Source: an uncultured Gelidibacter sp.
Lineage (GTDB): Bacteria > Bacteroidota > Bacteroidia > Flavobacteriales > Flavobacteriaceae
NCBI RefSeq assembly: GCF_947500795.1
Contig: NZ_CANMTE010000003.1
Span: 186,001-250,000 of the forward strand
Reading direction: 5' to 3'
Length of the DNA stretch: 64,000 bases
Positions 18,645 to 28,486 of this stretch are shown here, one piece after another. The notes below the pieces were generated by a model, which was not told the origin of the DNA, did not search any database, and saw only the letters and a program-made list of their open reading frames with translations. How positions within the stretch are numbered: position 1 is the stretch's first letter; each line of letters starts with the position of its first letter. Position numbers and translations under genes: made by a program.

Positions 18645-18928
18645 CTCCTTCGACTGCGCTCAGAATAACTTCCCATCCCATACTAATTAAAACAAAAAAA
18701 CCTCTCGAAATGAGAGGTTTTTATTAAGAGCCGATGAGGGACTCCCTTCGACTGCGCTCAGGGTAAACTTCTCGTCCCAAACAAATTAAAACAAAAAAAC
18801 CTCTCGAAATGAGAGGTTTTATTTAGAGCCGATGGAGGGACTCCCTTCGACTGCGCTCAGGGTAAACTTCTCGTCCCAAAACTAATTAAAACAAAAAAAA
18901 CCTCTCGAAATGAGAGGTTTTTATTAAG
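18645..18928 (-). repeat. tandem array of tRNA-Thr 3'-end fragments, terminators and a REP-like word
   Basis: Units of about 99 bases repeat downstream of tRNA-Thr. Each has a terminator hairpin (cctctcgaaatgagagg at 18701, 18800 and 18901), a 16-18 base copy of the tRNA 3' end (gagccgatggagggactc; about 18729-18744 and 18826-18843, the former with one base deleted), and the word ccttcgactgcgctcag (18647, 18745, 18844). The third terminator belongs to the intact tRNA. Copies differ slightly. The REP-like word resembles a short dispersed repeat common in Bacteroidota intergenic DNA. Confidence 0.85.
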
Positions 18929-19002
18929 AGCCGATGGAGGGACTCGAACCCACGACCTGCTGATTACAAATCAGCTGCTCTAGCCAGCTGAGCTACATCG
19001 GC
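18929..19002 (-). tRNA. tRNA-Thr (anticodon TGT)
   Basis: A 74-base cloverleaf on the minus strand: acceptor GCCGATG/CATCGGC with discriminator T, anticodon stem CTGA/TCAG around loop TTTGTAA, and T-loop TTCGAGT. CCA is not encoded. It is identical in sequence to the tRNA-Thr at 37505-37578. The terminator at 18897-18921 follows it directly. Confidence 0.97.
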
Positions 19003-19061
19003 CTAAGAGAGTGCAAATATAATCTTGAAAATAATATTTGCAAATCTTTTGAAATAAAAAA

Positions 19062-19331
19062 TTAAGCTAATTCGTTAATTTTTTTAATCAACGCACGACC
19101 TTTAGTTTCCAACTCAGCGTTGATTTGTTTAAAGTGTGCTTTTTTGTTTTCTACTTTCTTATCATTTACCTTAGCAATCAACTCGTCAAACGCTTCAATA
19201 GCTTCATCAACTATCGCTTCTGTTTTTTTAGTGTCTTTACCAGTATGCGTATATTCCCAAACATATGCTGCTTCAATAATATCTCCTAAAACGTAATTAA
19301 TATCTTTTTTTAGGTCTCTAACATTTGCCAT
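19062..19331 (-). CDS. conserved hypothetical helical protein
   Basis: An 89-residue, highly charged and probably all-helical cytoplasmic protein (MANVRDLKKDINYVLGDIIE ... ALIKKINELA). I start it at the ATG at 19331, because the longer frame begins with a non-ATG codon. A -7-like TACTTTTG at 19355-19362 could give it its own promoter. It lies downstream of manA. No family function is known to me. Confidence 0.75.
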   Translation of the reverse strand: MANVRDLKKDINYVLGDIIEAAYVWEYTHTGKDTKKTEAIVDEAIEAFDELIAKVNDKKVENKKAHFKQINAELETKGRALIKKINELA

Positions 19332-19406
19332 TTTTCTTAATTTTAAAATTTTTACAAAAGTAGTCAATTAAACAATGTCTTTCATAATGGATGACGTAAA
19401 TTTTAA

Positions 19407-20378
19407 CTACACGTAAACTTCCAACAATGTCGCATCTTTTGCAACAATCTGAAAATTAGTAACCGCCGCAGGAATCAAGATGGTTTCTCCCTTCTTTATA
19501 ACCTCAGATTTACCTTCTGTCTTTATTTCAGCTTCACCATCTACACAGATATAAATCATGAACGAATCGTAGGTGTTTTCCTTTTCAATTTCTGAATCAA
19601 CCTTTAAATAGCTCGTTGTAAAATACGGACAACTCACCATTTCATTGGATTGGTTCGCAGTGGTATCATACTTTACTCTATAATTATCTGGCATATCAAA
19701 ACCAATCGCATCAATTGCTAAATCCGTATGGAGTTCACGTTCATTACCAGCGTCATCCTTTCGGTCCCAATCATAAATACGGTAGGTAATATCACTTGTT
19801 TGTTGAATTTCTGCCAACAACACCCCTGCACCAATAGCATGCACACGCCCTACTTCAATAAAATAGGTGTCTCCAGCTTTAACCTTATCAAAATTGAGAA
19901 TTTTAGTCAGCGTCTTATTATTTAGATGCTCTAAATAAAGCTCAGGCGTCATTTTCTGATTAAAATCGACAATCAAGTTGGCATCTTTATCAGCTTGCAT
20001 GACGTACCACATTTCAGTTTTACCAAACGAATTGTGACGTTTTGCTGCCAATTCATCATTAGGATGCAATTGAATGGACAAATCCTCCTTAGCATCGATA
20101 AACTTAATGAGCAACGGAAATTTATTACCGAATTGCTTATAATTCTTCTCCCCTATTAAATCGGCCTTATAAGTGCTCAACAAATGTTTTAAGGATTGAT
20201 TTTCCAAACTTCCATTGGCAACTATAGAGGTATCGCCCTCAACATCACTAATTTCCCAACTCTCACCAATATTAGGCAAATGGGAATCTTTATTTAATAG
20301 CGATTTTAATTTTTCTCCACCCCAAATTTTGTCTTTTAAAATAGGATGGAATTTTATGGGATATAAAGTGGTTTTCAA
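19407..20378 (-). CDS. manA: mannose-6-phosphate isomerase, class I
   Basis: Interconverts mannose-6-phosphate and fructose-6-phosphate using zinc, in the cytoplasm. The 323-residue form is the short bacterial type. KIWGG near residue 18, the zinc ligands in IQLHPNDELA near 100 and the substrate-site YFIEVGRVHAIGAG near 170 are visible. The start appears to be TTG at 20378: no ATG lies in frame upstream before a stop, and the next internal Met would remove the conserved N-terminus. It sits 25 bases downstream of queD. Confidence 0.92.
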   Translation of the reverse strand: MKTTLYPIKFHPILKDKIWGGEKLKSLLNKDSHLPNIGESWEISDVEGDTSIVANGSLENQSLKHLLSTYKADLIGEKNYKQFGNKFPLLIKFIDAKEDLSIQLHPNDELAAKRHNSFGKTEMWYVMQADKDANLIVDFNQKMTPELYLEHLNNKTLTKILNFDKVKAGDTYFIEVGRVHAIGAGVLLAEIQQTSDITYRIYDWDRKDDAGNERELHTDLAIDAIGFDMPDNYRVKYDTTANQSNEMVSCPYFTTSYLKVDSEIEKENTYDSFMIYICVDGEAEIKTEGKSEVIKKGETILIPAAVTNFQIVAKDATLLEVYV

Positions 20379-20403
20379 AATGTAATAATTTTAAGTCTGC
20401 TGA

Positions 20404-20814
20404 TTAAGATCCGGAATAGGTAACGAAGTTACGAGGTGTTTCGTACAGTGTTACTGAAAGTTCTAATGTCGGTTTAAGCTTCGGTTTGATTTTGTTGTAA
20501 ATTACAACGGCAATATTTTCAGCGGTAGGATTTAAATCTTTAAATTCTGCTACTTCAATATTCAAGTTCTTATGGTCAAAAGCATCTTCAATTTCATCTT
20601 TTATAATGTCTTTTAGCACCTTCATATCCATCACAAAGCCCGTTTCTTGGTCTATTTCTCCAGTAACACTTACCGTTAGGTCATAATTATGGCCATGATA
20701 ATTAGGGTTGCTACATTTCCCGAAAACAGCTTCATTTTGCGCATCGCTCCATTCTTTTCTGTAAAGGCGATGTGCAGCATTAAAATGTGCCTTTCTACTT
20801 ACAGTAACAATCAT
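20404..20814 (-). CDS. queD: 6-carboxytetrahydropterin synthase / 6-pyruvoyl-tetrahydropterin synthase homologue
   Basis: A 136-residue T-fold enzyme. Zinc-binding histidines are in HFNAAHR (residues 9-15) and NYHGHNY (about 38-44), with the catalytic Cys in GKCSNPNYHG. In bacteria this family usually serves queuosine synthesis, although a pterin role is also possible. Its start overlaps the idi stop by 4 bases (ATGA), implying translational coupling. Confidence 0.9.
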   Translation of the reverse strand: MIVTVSRKAHFNAAHRLYRKEWSDAQNEAVFGKCSNPNYHGHNYDLTVSVTGEIDQETGFVMDMKVLKDIIKDEIEDAFDHKNLNIEVAEFKDLNPTAENIAVVIYNKIKPKLKPTLELSVTLYETPRNFVTYSGS

Positions 20815-21338
20815 GATTCAACTCTGTTTATATGTTGGTAGAATTTATCAAAGATAATCTTAAACCACTCCGTGTATATCTCTGGATGTTGCGCCATATC
20901 TTCTTTCACAGCTTCCAATGGCATCCACTTCCACGCGGCAACTTCATCAGGATTTATAACGGGTGCATCTTCATAATTCCCAACCAAAACATGATCAAAC
21001 TCATGCTCGGTTAAGCCATTATCAAAAGGTGCTTTATAGATAAATGAAATGGTATCTTCCAATTCGGTCTCAAACCCCATTTCTTCCTGTAACCTGCGTT
21101 TACCCGCCTGAATATTGGTCTCTCCCACTCTTTGATGACTACAACAGGTGTTGGTCCAAAGTAATGGCGAATGGTATTTATGCGCTGCACGTTGTTGCAG
21201 CATCAATTCGTTCTTTTTATTAAAAATAAACACGGAAAAAGCGCGATGCAATAGTGCCTTTTCATGCGCTTCCATCTTCGGCATTGTGCCTATCTGCTCG
21301 TCTTTTTCATTAACGAGTATTACGTTTTCTTCAGTCAT
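20811..21338 (-). CDS. idi: isopentenyl-diphosphate delta-isomerase, type 1
   Basis: A 175-residue Nudix-fold enzyme that interconverts IPP and DMAPP for isoprenoid synthesis. The catalytic cysteine region WTNTCCSH is near residue 65, and the Nudix-like segment with catalytic glutamate, GKRRLQEEMGFE, near 85. It is the first gene of the minus-strand run idi-queD-manA-hypothetical and is divergent from prfC; -7-like boxes TAACTTTG and TACTTTTG lie within 30 bases of its start. Confidence 0.95.
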   Translation of the reverse strand: MTEENVILVNEKDEQIGTMPKMEAHEKALLHRAFSVFIFNKKNELMLQQRAAHKYHSPLLWTNTCCSHQRVGETNIQAGKRRLQEEMGFETELEDTISFIYKAPFDNGLTEHEFDHVLVGNYEDAPVINPDEVAAWKWMPLEAVKEDMAQHPEIYTEWFKIIFDKFYQHINRVES

Positions 21339-21436
21339 AACTCACAAAGTTACCAACAAAAGTAATAAAAAGAACCAATGTTGTCTTAAAATTAAAATCG
21401 ACCCGTTTGTTCTATTAATTTTGCCCTCAATAATAG

Positions 21437-21444
21437 TATCTTTG
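21437..21444 (+). promoter_or_regulatory. -7 promoter box for prfC
   Basis: TATCTTTG matches the consensus and lies 21 bases before the prfC ATG. The nearest TTG (21421-21423) is too close for a standard -33, so only the -7 is supported. Confidence 0.5.
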
Positions 21445-21465
21445 CATCCCATTTTAATACAGATT

Positions 21466-23055
21466 ATGAGTTTTATAACAGAGATCAACAGACGACGTAC
21501 TTTTGGAATTATTGCGCATCCTGATGCCGGAAAGACTACGCTTACTGAAAAGCTACTTCTATTTGGAGGCGCAATTCAAGAAGCTGGTGCCGTAAAAAGT
21601 AACAAGATAAAAAAAGGAGCTACGAGTGACTTTATGGAAATAGAGCGCCAACGTGGTATCTCTGTTGCAACTTCGGTTTTGGCTTTTGAATATGAAGGCA
21701 CCAAGATCAATATTTTGGATACTCCCGGACATAAGGACTTTGCGGAAGACACTTATAGAACTCTGACGGCTGTAGACAGTGTTATTGTTGTAGTGGATGT
21801 TGCCAAGGGTGTTGAGGAACAAACTGAGAAATTGGTTGAAGTTTGTAGAATGCGAAATATCCCGATGATCGTATTTATCAATAAAATGGATCGTGAAGGA
21901 AAGGATGCGTTCGATTTGTTGGACGAAATTGAACAGAAATTAGGGTTGAGTGTTGTGCCGATGAGTTTCCCAATTGGTATGGGTTATGATTTTAAAGGCA
22001 TTTACAATCTGTGGGAAAAGAACATCAATTTATTTAGTGGTAACAGCCGTAAAAATATTGAAGAGACTATTGAGATTTCTGATTTACAATCGCCAGAAAT
22101 TGATAAGCTTATCGGAGAAAAACCAGCTCGTACATTACGCGAAGAAGTAGAATTGGTTGAAGGTATTTACCCAACATTTGACAGAGATCAGTATTTAAAT
22201 GGGCATCAACAACCTGTGTTTTTTGGTTCTGCTTTAAATAATTTTGGAGTTCGCGAATTGTTGGATTGTTTCATTGACATCGCACCAAAACCAAGAGCTA
22301 AGCAAAGCGAAGAGCGTTTGGTACAACCTGACGAAAAGGATTTTACAGGATTTGTATTTAAAATTCACGCTAATATGGATCCGAATCACCGTGACCGTTT
22401 GGCGTTTGTTAAAATTGTTTCTGGTACGTTTGAACGTAACAAGCCTTACCTTCATGTTAGAAATAAGAAAAAAATGAAGTTCTCAAGTCCGAATGCATTT
22501 TTTGCTGAGAAAAAGGAAATTGTAGACATTTCATATCCTGGAGACATTGTAGGTTTGCATGATACCGGAAATTTCAAAATTGGTGATACCCTTACAGAAG
22601 GTGAAAACATAAGCTATAAAGGCATCCCAAGCTTCTCTCCTGAACACTTTAGATATATTAATAATGCTGATCCGTTAAAATCTAAGCAATTATTTAAAGG
22701 TATCGATCAATTGATGGATGAAGGTGTTGCGCAATTATTTACTTTAGAACTTAACGGTAGAAAAGTTATTGGAACAGTAGGTGCCTTACAATATGAGGTC
22801 ATTCAATACCGATTGGAACATGAATATGGCGCCAAATGTACTTATGAAAACTTAAACGTCTATAAAGCCTGCTGGGTAGAACCAACCGATGCTAAGAATG
22901 AAGAATACAAAGAATTCTTGCGCGTTAAACAACGTTATTTGGCGAAGGATAAGGAAGACCAATTGGTGTTCTTAGCAGATTCTCAATTCTCATTGCAGAT
23001 GACACAGCAAAAATACCCAAGTATTAAATTCCATTTTGTATCGGAATTTAAATAA
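21466..23055 (+). CDS. prfC: peptide chain release factor 3
   Basis: A 529-residue translational GTPase that recycles RF1/RF2 from ribosomes after termination. The G1 motif AHPDAGKT is at residues 17-24, followed by DTPGHKDF and NKMD. The frame is open further upstream, but I use the ATG at 21466 because homology begins at MSFITEINRRRTFGI and the upstream extension overlaps idi on the other strand. A hairpin terminator follows. Confidence 0.97.
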   Translation: MSFITEINRRRTFGIIAHPDAGKTTLTEKLLLFGGAIQEAGAVKSNKIKKGATSDFMEIERQRGISVATSVLAFEYEGTKINILDTPGHKDFAEDTYRTLTAVDSVIVVVDVAKGVEEQTEKLVEVCRMRNIPMIVFINKMDREGKDAFDLLDEIEQKLGLSVVPMSFPIGMGYDFKGIYNLWEKNINLFSGNSRKNIEETIEISDLQSPEIDKLIGEKPARTLREEVELVEGIYPTFDRDQYLNGHQQPVFFGSALNNFGVRELLDCFIDIAPKPRAKQSEERLVQPDEKDFTGFVFKIHANMDPNHRDRLAFVKIVSGTFERNKPYLHVRNKKKMKFSSPNAFFAEKKEIVDISYPGDIVGLHDTGNFKIGDTLTEGENISYKGIPSFSPEHFRYINNADPLKSKQLFKGIDQLMDEGVAQLFTLELNGRKVIGTVGALQYEVIQYRLEHEYGAKCTYENLNVYKACWVEPTDAKNEEYKEFLRVKQRYLAKDKEDQLVFLADSQFSLQMTQQKYPSIKFHFVSEFK

Positions 23056-23078
23056 AATCACACTATTCAAATACTAAA

Positions 23079-23123
23079 CTTCAAATTCTAAGATTTTTGG
23101 TCTCGGAATTTGGAGTTTTTTTT
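23079..23123 (+). terminator. hairpin terminator after prfC
   Basis: An 11-bp stem (23079-23089 with 23105-23115, two G-U pairs), then eight T. Confidence 0.75.
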
Positions 23124-23277
23124 AATTATTCAAATTCTGGTGTAATAATTTTTGCACTTATATTTTGCGCTTTACCGAATTTTTTATACATTTAATCGAT
23201 AGGTTTAGAGTTTTACGTACCGATTGGACATCCAAATTCTAAATTTAAATAGAATCAAACCCCAAATTGATCTACTT

Positions 23278-23505
23278 ATGGAAACAAATGCTAATCAGTT
23301 TAGTAATAGAGATATTACTATTACTTATGAACCGCGTATTTGCACCAATGCTGGTCGTTGTGCAAAAGAACTATCCGATGTATTTCGAAACTCCGTAATT
23401 CCTTGGATTGACATAGATGGCGCGCCAGCCCAACGCATTGTCAAACAAGTAAAGAAATGCCCTTCTGGAGCTTTGAAATGTCATTTTAATCAGAAAGTAG
23501 CCTAA
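23278..23505 (+). CDS. YjdI-like 4Fe-4S mono-cluster protein
   Basis: A 75-residue ferredoxin-like protein with four cysteines in the order CTNAGRC and CPSGALKC, as in the divergent single-cluster family typified by YjdI. The ATG at 23278 is chosen; the open frame starts earlier only with TTG. Its redox partner is unknown. A strong terminator follows the gene. Confidence 0.85.
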   Translation: METNANQFSNRDITITYEPRICTNAGRCAKELSDVFRNSVIPWIDIDGAPAQRIVKQVKKCPSGALKCHFNQKVA

Positions 23506-23520
23506 CTAACCTAAAAGAAA

Positions 23521-23556
23521 AATCCCTTTGAAAATTGAATTTCAAAGGGATTTTTT
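23521..23556 (+). terminator. hairpin terminator after the 4Fe-4S gene
   Basis: A 13-bp perfect stem (23521-23533 with 23540-23552) followed by T residues. Confidence 0.9.
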
Positions 23557-23595
23557 AATGCTTACAACTAAACTTCCATACCAAACGAATAGAAT

Positions 23596-23624
23596 CAAAA
23601 AATCCTCTGAGATTCAGAGGATTT
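23596..23624 (-). terminator. hairpin terminator ending the rpoBC-DUF3467 transcript
   Basis: An 11-bp stem (23600-23610 with 23614-23624). Read on the minus strand it is followed by a T run, directly past the DUF3467 stop. Confidence 0.85.
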
Positions 23625-23630
23625 ATTTGT

Positions 23631-23948
23631 TTATGCTTGACCAGTCGGACCAAAATTTAATGGTATTGGTGGCTGTTCATAATCTTTAATTTCACCATGC
23701 GCGTTTTCGAAGCGCTTTACATTTTCACCTAAAGCCTTAAGCAAACGCTTAGCGTGTTGTGGCGTCAGGATAATACGTGACTTCACTTTGCTTTTAGGAG
23801 TTCCAGGCATAATGCTGACAAAATCAACTACAAATTCTGAAACTGAATGATTGATAATTGCTAAGTTGGAATAGGTTCCTTCCGCAGTTTTTTCATCCAA
23901 TTCAATATTGATCTGTCCTTGTTTTTGGTCTTCTGTATTGTCGCTCAT
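23631..23948 (-). CDS. DUF3467 protein
   Basis: A 105-residue cytoplasmic protein matching DUF3467 (INIELDEKTAEGTYSNLAII ... SRIILTPQHAKRLLKALGEN). It lies immediately after rpoC, a position kept in many Bacteroidota, and probably shares its transcript. Function unknown; the linkage suggests, but does not show, a transcription-related role. Confidence 0.88.
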   Translation of the reverse strand: MSDNTEDQKQGQINIELDEKTAEGTYSNLAIINHSVSEFVVDFVSIMPGTPKSKVKSRIILTPQHAKRLLKALGENVKRFENAHGEIKDYEQPPIPLNFGPTGQA

Positions 23949-23951
23949 AAT

Positions 23952-24086
23952 TCTTACATTCCTACGAAGGCAGGAATCTTGTGTTTAAACGTTCATATTT
24001 TGAATGCATTGACAATTTCAAATATTAGGTATGTTAAACATTCAAAATTGTCAATTTATTCAAGAGATCCCCGCCTTCGCGGGGAT
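23952..24086. repeat. REP-like and inverted repeats in the rpoC-DUF3467 spacer
   Basis: Two GC-containing short inverted repeats bracket the spacer: attcctacgaaggcaggaat (about 23957-23976) and atccccgc/gcggggat (24067-24074, 24079-24086, loop cttc). Between them lies an 11-bp perfect inverted repeat, attgacaattt (24008-24018) with aaattgtcaat (24045-24055). The GC-rich ones share the gaagg/ccttc core of common Bacteroidota intergenic repeats. Confidence 0.65.
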
Positions 24087-24091
24087 TTGTA

Positions 24092-27000
24092 TTAATTGAA
24101 ATTCAACTCTTCTTTAGCTTTCATCATTTGGTTGAATTCTTCTTTAGAACCAACGATGATATTTTCATAGCGTCTTACACCAGTTCCTGCAGGAATTCTA
24201 TGTCCAACAATTACGTTTTCTTTCAAGCCTTCAAGTTCATCAACTTTAGCGCTTACTGCTGCTTCGTTAAGTACTTTAGTCGTTTCTTGGAACGATGCCG
24301 CTGAAATGAACGATTTTGTTTGTAATGACGCTCTCGTAATACCTTGTAAGATTGGAGTTGCTGTAGCCGGTTGTGCATCTCTTGCAACAGCCAACTGACC
24401 ATCTTCTCTTCTTACAATTGAATTCTCATCTCTCAACTGACGCATTGTAACAATTTGTCCTGGTTTAAGAGTTTTCGAATCTCCAGCATCAACAATTACT
24501 TTCATTCCAAAGATCTTATCGTTTTCTTCGATGAAATCAGATTTATGAGCTAATTGATCTTCTAAGAAAATAGTATCACCAGAATCAATGATTCTAACTT
24601 TACGCATCATCTGTCTTACAACAACCTCGAAGTGCTTATCATTAATCTTCACACCTTGTAAACGGTATACTTCCTGTACCTCATTTACTAAGTATTGCTG
24701 AACTGCAGAAGGGCCTTTGATGTTCAAGATATCGTCAGGAGTTACTGAACCATCAGATAATGGCATACCTGCTTTAACGTAATCATTTTCTTGAACAAGA
24801 ATTTGATTAGATAGCTTCACCAAGTATTTCTTAACCTCACCTAATTTAGATTCGATAATAATCTCACGGTTACCTCTTTTGATTTTTCCGAAAGAAACAA
24901 CACCATCAATCTCACTTACAACAGCTGGATTAGAAGGGTTACGTGCTTCGAATAACTCAGTTACACGTGGTAAACCTCCTGTAATATCCCCAGACTTAGC
25001 TGATCTACGAGGAATTTTCACCAAGACCTTACCTACATTAATTTTCTCTCCATCATTAATCATAAGGTGAGAACCAACTGGTAAGTTATAAGAACGTATA
25101 GCGTTACCTTTAGCATCTTGAATGTGCAATGTTGGAATCAATTTCTTGTTTCTAGACTCAGAGATTACTTTCTCTTGGAATCCTGTTTGCTCATCAATTT
25201 CAACTTGGTAAGTAACACCTTGGTCAATATTTTCATAAGCTACTTTACCAGCAAACTCAGAAATAATAACCCCGTTATATGGATCCCAAGAACAGATAAC
25301 ATCACCTTTTTTCACTTTATCTCCTGGCTTGCAGTAGATGAATGATCCATAAGGAATATTATTTGTACTTAAAGTGATTCCAGTTTTAGCATCAACCAAT
25401 TTGAATTCAGAAGTACGAGAAATTACAACATCAACCGCTTGGCCGGTGTTATCGGTTCCTTTTACAACTTTCAAGTCTTCGATTTCCGCAATACCGTCAA
25501 ACTTAACGGTTAATTTATTTTCTTCAGAAATGTTACCCGCAATACCTCCAACGTGGAATGTACGAAGTGTTAACTGTGTACCTGGCTCTCCAATTGATTG
25601 CGCAGCAACAACACCAACAGCTTCACCTCTTTGTACCATTTTACCGGTAGCAAGGTTACGTCCGTAACATTTAGAACAAATACCTTTAGTAGCTTCACAA
25701 GTTAATGCTGAACGTACTTCAACTGACTCTAAAGCCGAGTTTTGGATACGTTTTGCAACAGCATCACCAATATGTTCACCTGCACCAACGATAAGTTCTT
25801 GAGTTAATGGATCATAAACATCATTTAATGACGTTCTACCAACAACTCTATCTTCAAGAGATTCAATAATCTCCTCATTTTTCTTCAATGCCGATACTTC
25901 AATACCTCTTAATGTACCACAATCTTCGCTGTAGATAATAACATCTTGAGATACATCTACCAAACGACGTGTTAGGTAACCAGCATCTGCCGTTTTAAGA
26001 GCGGTATCCGCAAGACCTTTACGAGCACCGTGAGTAGAGATAAAGTATTCCAAAATTGAAAGACCTTCCTTAAAGTTAGAAAGAATCGGGTTTTCAATAA
26101 TCTCTCCACCACCTGCATTCGATTTTTTAGGTTTTGCCATCAATCCACGCATCCCTGTTAACTGACGAATCTGTTCTTTAGATCCACGAGCTCCAGAGTC
26201 AAGCATCATATACACCGAGTTGAAACCTTGTTGGTCTTCACGGATACGTTTCATTGACAATTCAGTCAATTCAGCATTCGTAGACGTCCAGATATCAATA
26301 ACTTGGTTGTAACGCTCGTTATTAGTAATAAGACCCATGTTATAGTTGGCCATAATACCATCAACTTGCTTATTAGCGCTATCGATCATGCTTTGTTTTT
26401 CAGGTGGGATAATAATATCTCCTAAACTGAATGACAATCCACCTTGGAAGGCGAACTTATAACCAAGATCTTTAATTTCATCCAAAAACTCAGCTGTTTC
26501 AGGAACAGACGTTGCTTTTAAGATGTTACCAATAATATCTCTTAATGACTTTTTAGTTAATACCTCATTGATATAACCTGCTGCAGCTGGTACTTTTTCA
26601 TTAAATAGTACACGACCTACAGTAGTTTGAATGATCTTTTTAACTAATTGTCCTTCTTCATTAAAATCTTCAGTTCTTACTTTGATAGAGGCATTTAAAT
26701 CGACCATCTTTTCATTGTAAGCAATGTTAACTTCTTCTGGAGAATAGAACGTTAAGCCTTCACCTTTTACTTTTACAGCCTCTGTAGATTTACGTTCCTT
26801 GGTCATATAGTAAAGACCAAGAACCATGTCTTGAGAAGGTACAGTAACAGGAGAACCGTTAGCAGGATTCAAGATATTATGAGAAGCCAACATTAATAAT
26901 TGTGCTTCTAAAATAGCCTCAGGTCCTAATGGTAGATGCACCGCCATTTGGTCACCATCAAAATCCGCGTTAAACGCCGTACATACTAATGGGTGCAATT

Positions 27001-28393
27001 GGATAGCTTTACCTTCAATCAACTTAGGTTGGAAAGCTTGAATACCTAGTCTGTGTAACGTAGGAGCACGGTTTAAAAGAACTGGATGTCCTTTTAAAAC
27101 ATTCTCTAAAATATCCCAAACTACTGGCTCTTTTCTGTCTATAATTTTCTTTGCAGATTTTACAGTTTTTACAATACCACGCTCAATCAGTTTTCTGATG
27201 ATAAATGGTTTGTATAATTCTGCTGCCATGTTTTTAGGCAATCCACATTCAAATAATTTTAATTCTGGTCCAACGACGATTACCGAACGTGCTGAATAAT
27301 CCACACGTTTACCAAGTAAGTTTTGACGGAAACGTCCTTGTTTACCTTTTAATGAATCAGATAATGATTTTAACGGTCTGTTAGAATCTGTTTTAACTGC
27401 AGATGCTTTACGCGTGTTGTCAAATAATGAATCTACTGATTCTTGCAACATACGTTTCTCATTACGTAAAATTACTTCTGGAGCTTTGATCTCAACCAAA
27501 CGCTTCAAACGGTTGTTACGAATAATGACACGACGGTACAAATCATTTAAATCTGAAGTCGCAAAACGACCACCATCTAAAGGCACTAATGGACGTAATT
27601 CTGGTGGAATTACTGGAATCGCCTTCATGATCATCCACTCAGGTAGATTCTCACGGTTAGCGTTAGAATCACGGAAAGCTTCAACAACCTGTAGACGTTT
27701 TAACGCTTCAGTTTTACGTTGCTTAGAAGTTTCAGTGTTTGCTTTATGACGTAATTCAAAAGATAAATCGTTCAAATCAATTCTTGCAAGCAAATCAATC
27801 AAGCATTCCGCTCCCATTTTTGCAATGAACTTATTTGGATCATTATCATCTAAATACTGATTGTCTTGTGGAAGTGACTCAAGAATGGTTAAGTATTCTT
27901 CTTCCGTTAAGAAATCTAATCTTTTTAATGGTTCTCCATCAATGTTTTTAGCATTACCTGCTTGAATTACGACATAACGTTCGTAATAAATAATCATATC
28001 CAATTTCTTGGATGGTAATCCCAATACATATCCAATTTTGTTTGGTAATGAACGGAAGTACCAGATGTGAGCTACAGGAACTACCAAGTTGATATGTCCT
28101 ACTCTATCTCTACGTACTTTCTTTTCTGTTACTTCAACACCACAACGGTCACAAACAATTCCTTTGTAACGGATACGCTTATATTTACCACAAGCACATT
28201 CAAAATCCTTTACAGGACCAAAAATACGCTCACAGAACAAACCATCTCTTTCTGGTTTGTGTGTTCGATAATTAATAGTTTCAGGTTTAAGAACCTCACC
28301 ACGAGATGCTGCTAAAACAGACTCTGGAGACGCTAAACCAATGGAGATTTTATTAAATCTCTGTACTGTATTCTTATCTTGTCTTCTTGCCAT
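24092..28393 (-). CDS. rpoC: RNA polymerase beta' subunit
   Basis: The catalytic large subunit of RNA polymerase, 1433 residues. The N-terminal zinc ribbon has C66, C68, C81 and C84. The Mg2+ site NADFDGDQ lies near residues 472-480. The second zinc site is formed by cysteines in [16 protein letters not shown] near 905. The gene follows rpoB by 93 bases containing a short-word repeat. Confidence 0.99.
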   Translation of the reverse strand: MARRQDKNTVQRFNKISIGLASPESVLAASRGEVLKPETINYRTHKPERDGLFCERIFGPVKDFECACGKYKRIRYKGIVCDRCGVEVTEKKVRRDRVGHINLVVPVAHIWYFRSLPNKIGYVLGLPSKKLDMIIYYERYVVIQAGNAKNIDGEPLKRLDFLTEEEYLTILESLPQDNQYLDDNDPNKFIAKMGAECLIDLLARIDLNDLSFELRHKANTETSKQRKTEALKRLQVVEAFRDSNANRENLPEWMIMKAIPVIPPELRPLVPLDGGRFATSDLNDLYRRVIIRNNRLKRLVEIKAPEVILRNEKRMLQESVDSLFDNTRKASAVKTDSNRPLKSLSDSLKGKQGRFRQNLLGKRVDYSARSVIVVGPELKLFECGLPKNMAAELYKPFIIRKLIERGIVKTVKSAKKIIDRKEPVVWDILENVLKGHPVLLNRAPTLHRLGIQAFQPKLIEGKAIQLHPLVCTAFNADFDGDQMAVHLPLGPEAILEAQLLMLASHNILNPANGSPVTVPSQDMVLGLYYMTKERKSTEAVKVKGEGLTFYSPEEVNIAYNEKMVDLNASIKVRTEDFNEEGQLVKKIIQTTVGRVLFNEKVPAAAGYINEVLTKKSLRDIIGNILKATSVPETAEFLDEIKDLGYKFAFQGGLSFSLGDIIIPPEKQSMIDSANKQVDGIMANYNMGLITNNERYNQVIDIWTSTNAELTELSMKRIREDQQGFNSVYMMLDSGARGSKEQIRQLTGMRGLMAKPKKSNAGGGEIIENPILSNFKEGLSILEYFISTHGARKGLADTALKTADAGYLTRRLVDVSQDVIIYSEDCGTLRGIEVSALKKNEEIIESLEDRVVGRTSLNDVYDPLTQELIVGAGEHIGDAVAKRIQNSALESVEVRSALTCEATKGICSKCYGRNLATGKMVQRGEAVGVVAAQSIGEPGTQLTLRTFHVGGIAGNISEENKLTVKFDGIAEIEDLKVVKGTDNTGQAVDVVISRTSEFKLVDAKTGITLSTNNIPYGSFIYCKPGDKVKKGDVICSWDPYNGVIISEFAGKVAYENIDQGVTYQVEIDEQTGFQEKVISESRNKKLIPTLHIQDAKGNAIRSYNLPVGSHLMINDGEKINVGKVLVKIPRRSAKSGDITGGLPRVTELFEARNPSNPAVVSEIDGVVSFGKIKRGNREIIIESKLGEVKKYLVKLSNQILVQENDYVKAGMPLSDGSVTPDDILNIKGPSAVQQYLVNEVQEVYRLQGVKINDKHFEVVVRQMMRKVRIIDSGDTIFLEDQLAHKSDFIEENDKIFGMKVIVDAGDSKTLKPGQIVTMRQLRDENSIVRREDGQLAVARDAQPATATPILQGITRASLQTKSFISAASFQETTKVLNEAAVSAKVDELEGLKENVIVGHRIPAGTGVRRYENIIVGSKEEFNQMMKAKEELNFN

Positions 28394-28408
28394 TTCTTTA
28401 TAGTATTC

Positions 28409-28481
28409 AGTTTGCAGTCTTCAGTCCTCAGTCTTCAGTTACACTAATAACTAAGGACCGTTTACTGGCGACTGCCGACTG
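28409..28481. repeat. CAGT-word repeat spacer between rpoB and rpoC
   Basis: The spacer is built from iterations of a short word: cagtttgcagtcttcagtcc, tcagtcttcagtt and then, on the other side, actggcgactgccgactg. The two halves are rough inverted copies (cagt against actg), so the transcript can fold into a loose hairpin. No promoter is evident. Confidence 0.6.
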
Positions 28482-28486
28482 TTTTA

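Noticed and set aside
18645-18928. Regularly spaced repeats resembling a CRISPR array
   Set aside because: Units are about 99 bases and almost wholly repeated, there are no unique spacers of about 30 bases, and no cas genes are near. They derive from the adjacent tRNA and its terminator.
21148-21465. N-terminal extension of prfC
   Set aside because: The open frame continues upstream over idi on the opposite strand, but homology starts at the ATG at 21466 and a -7 box lies at 21437.
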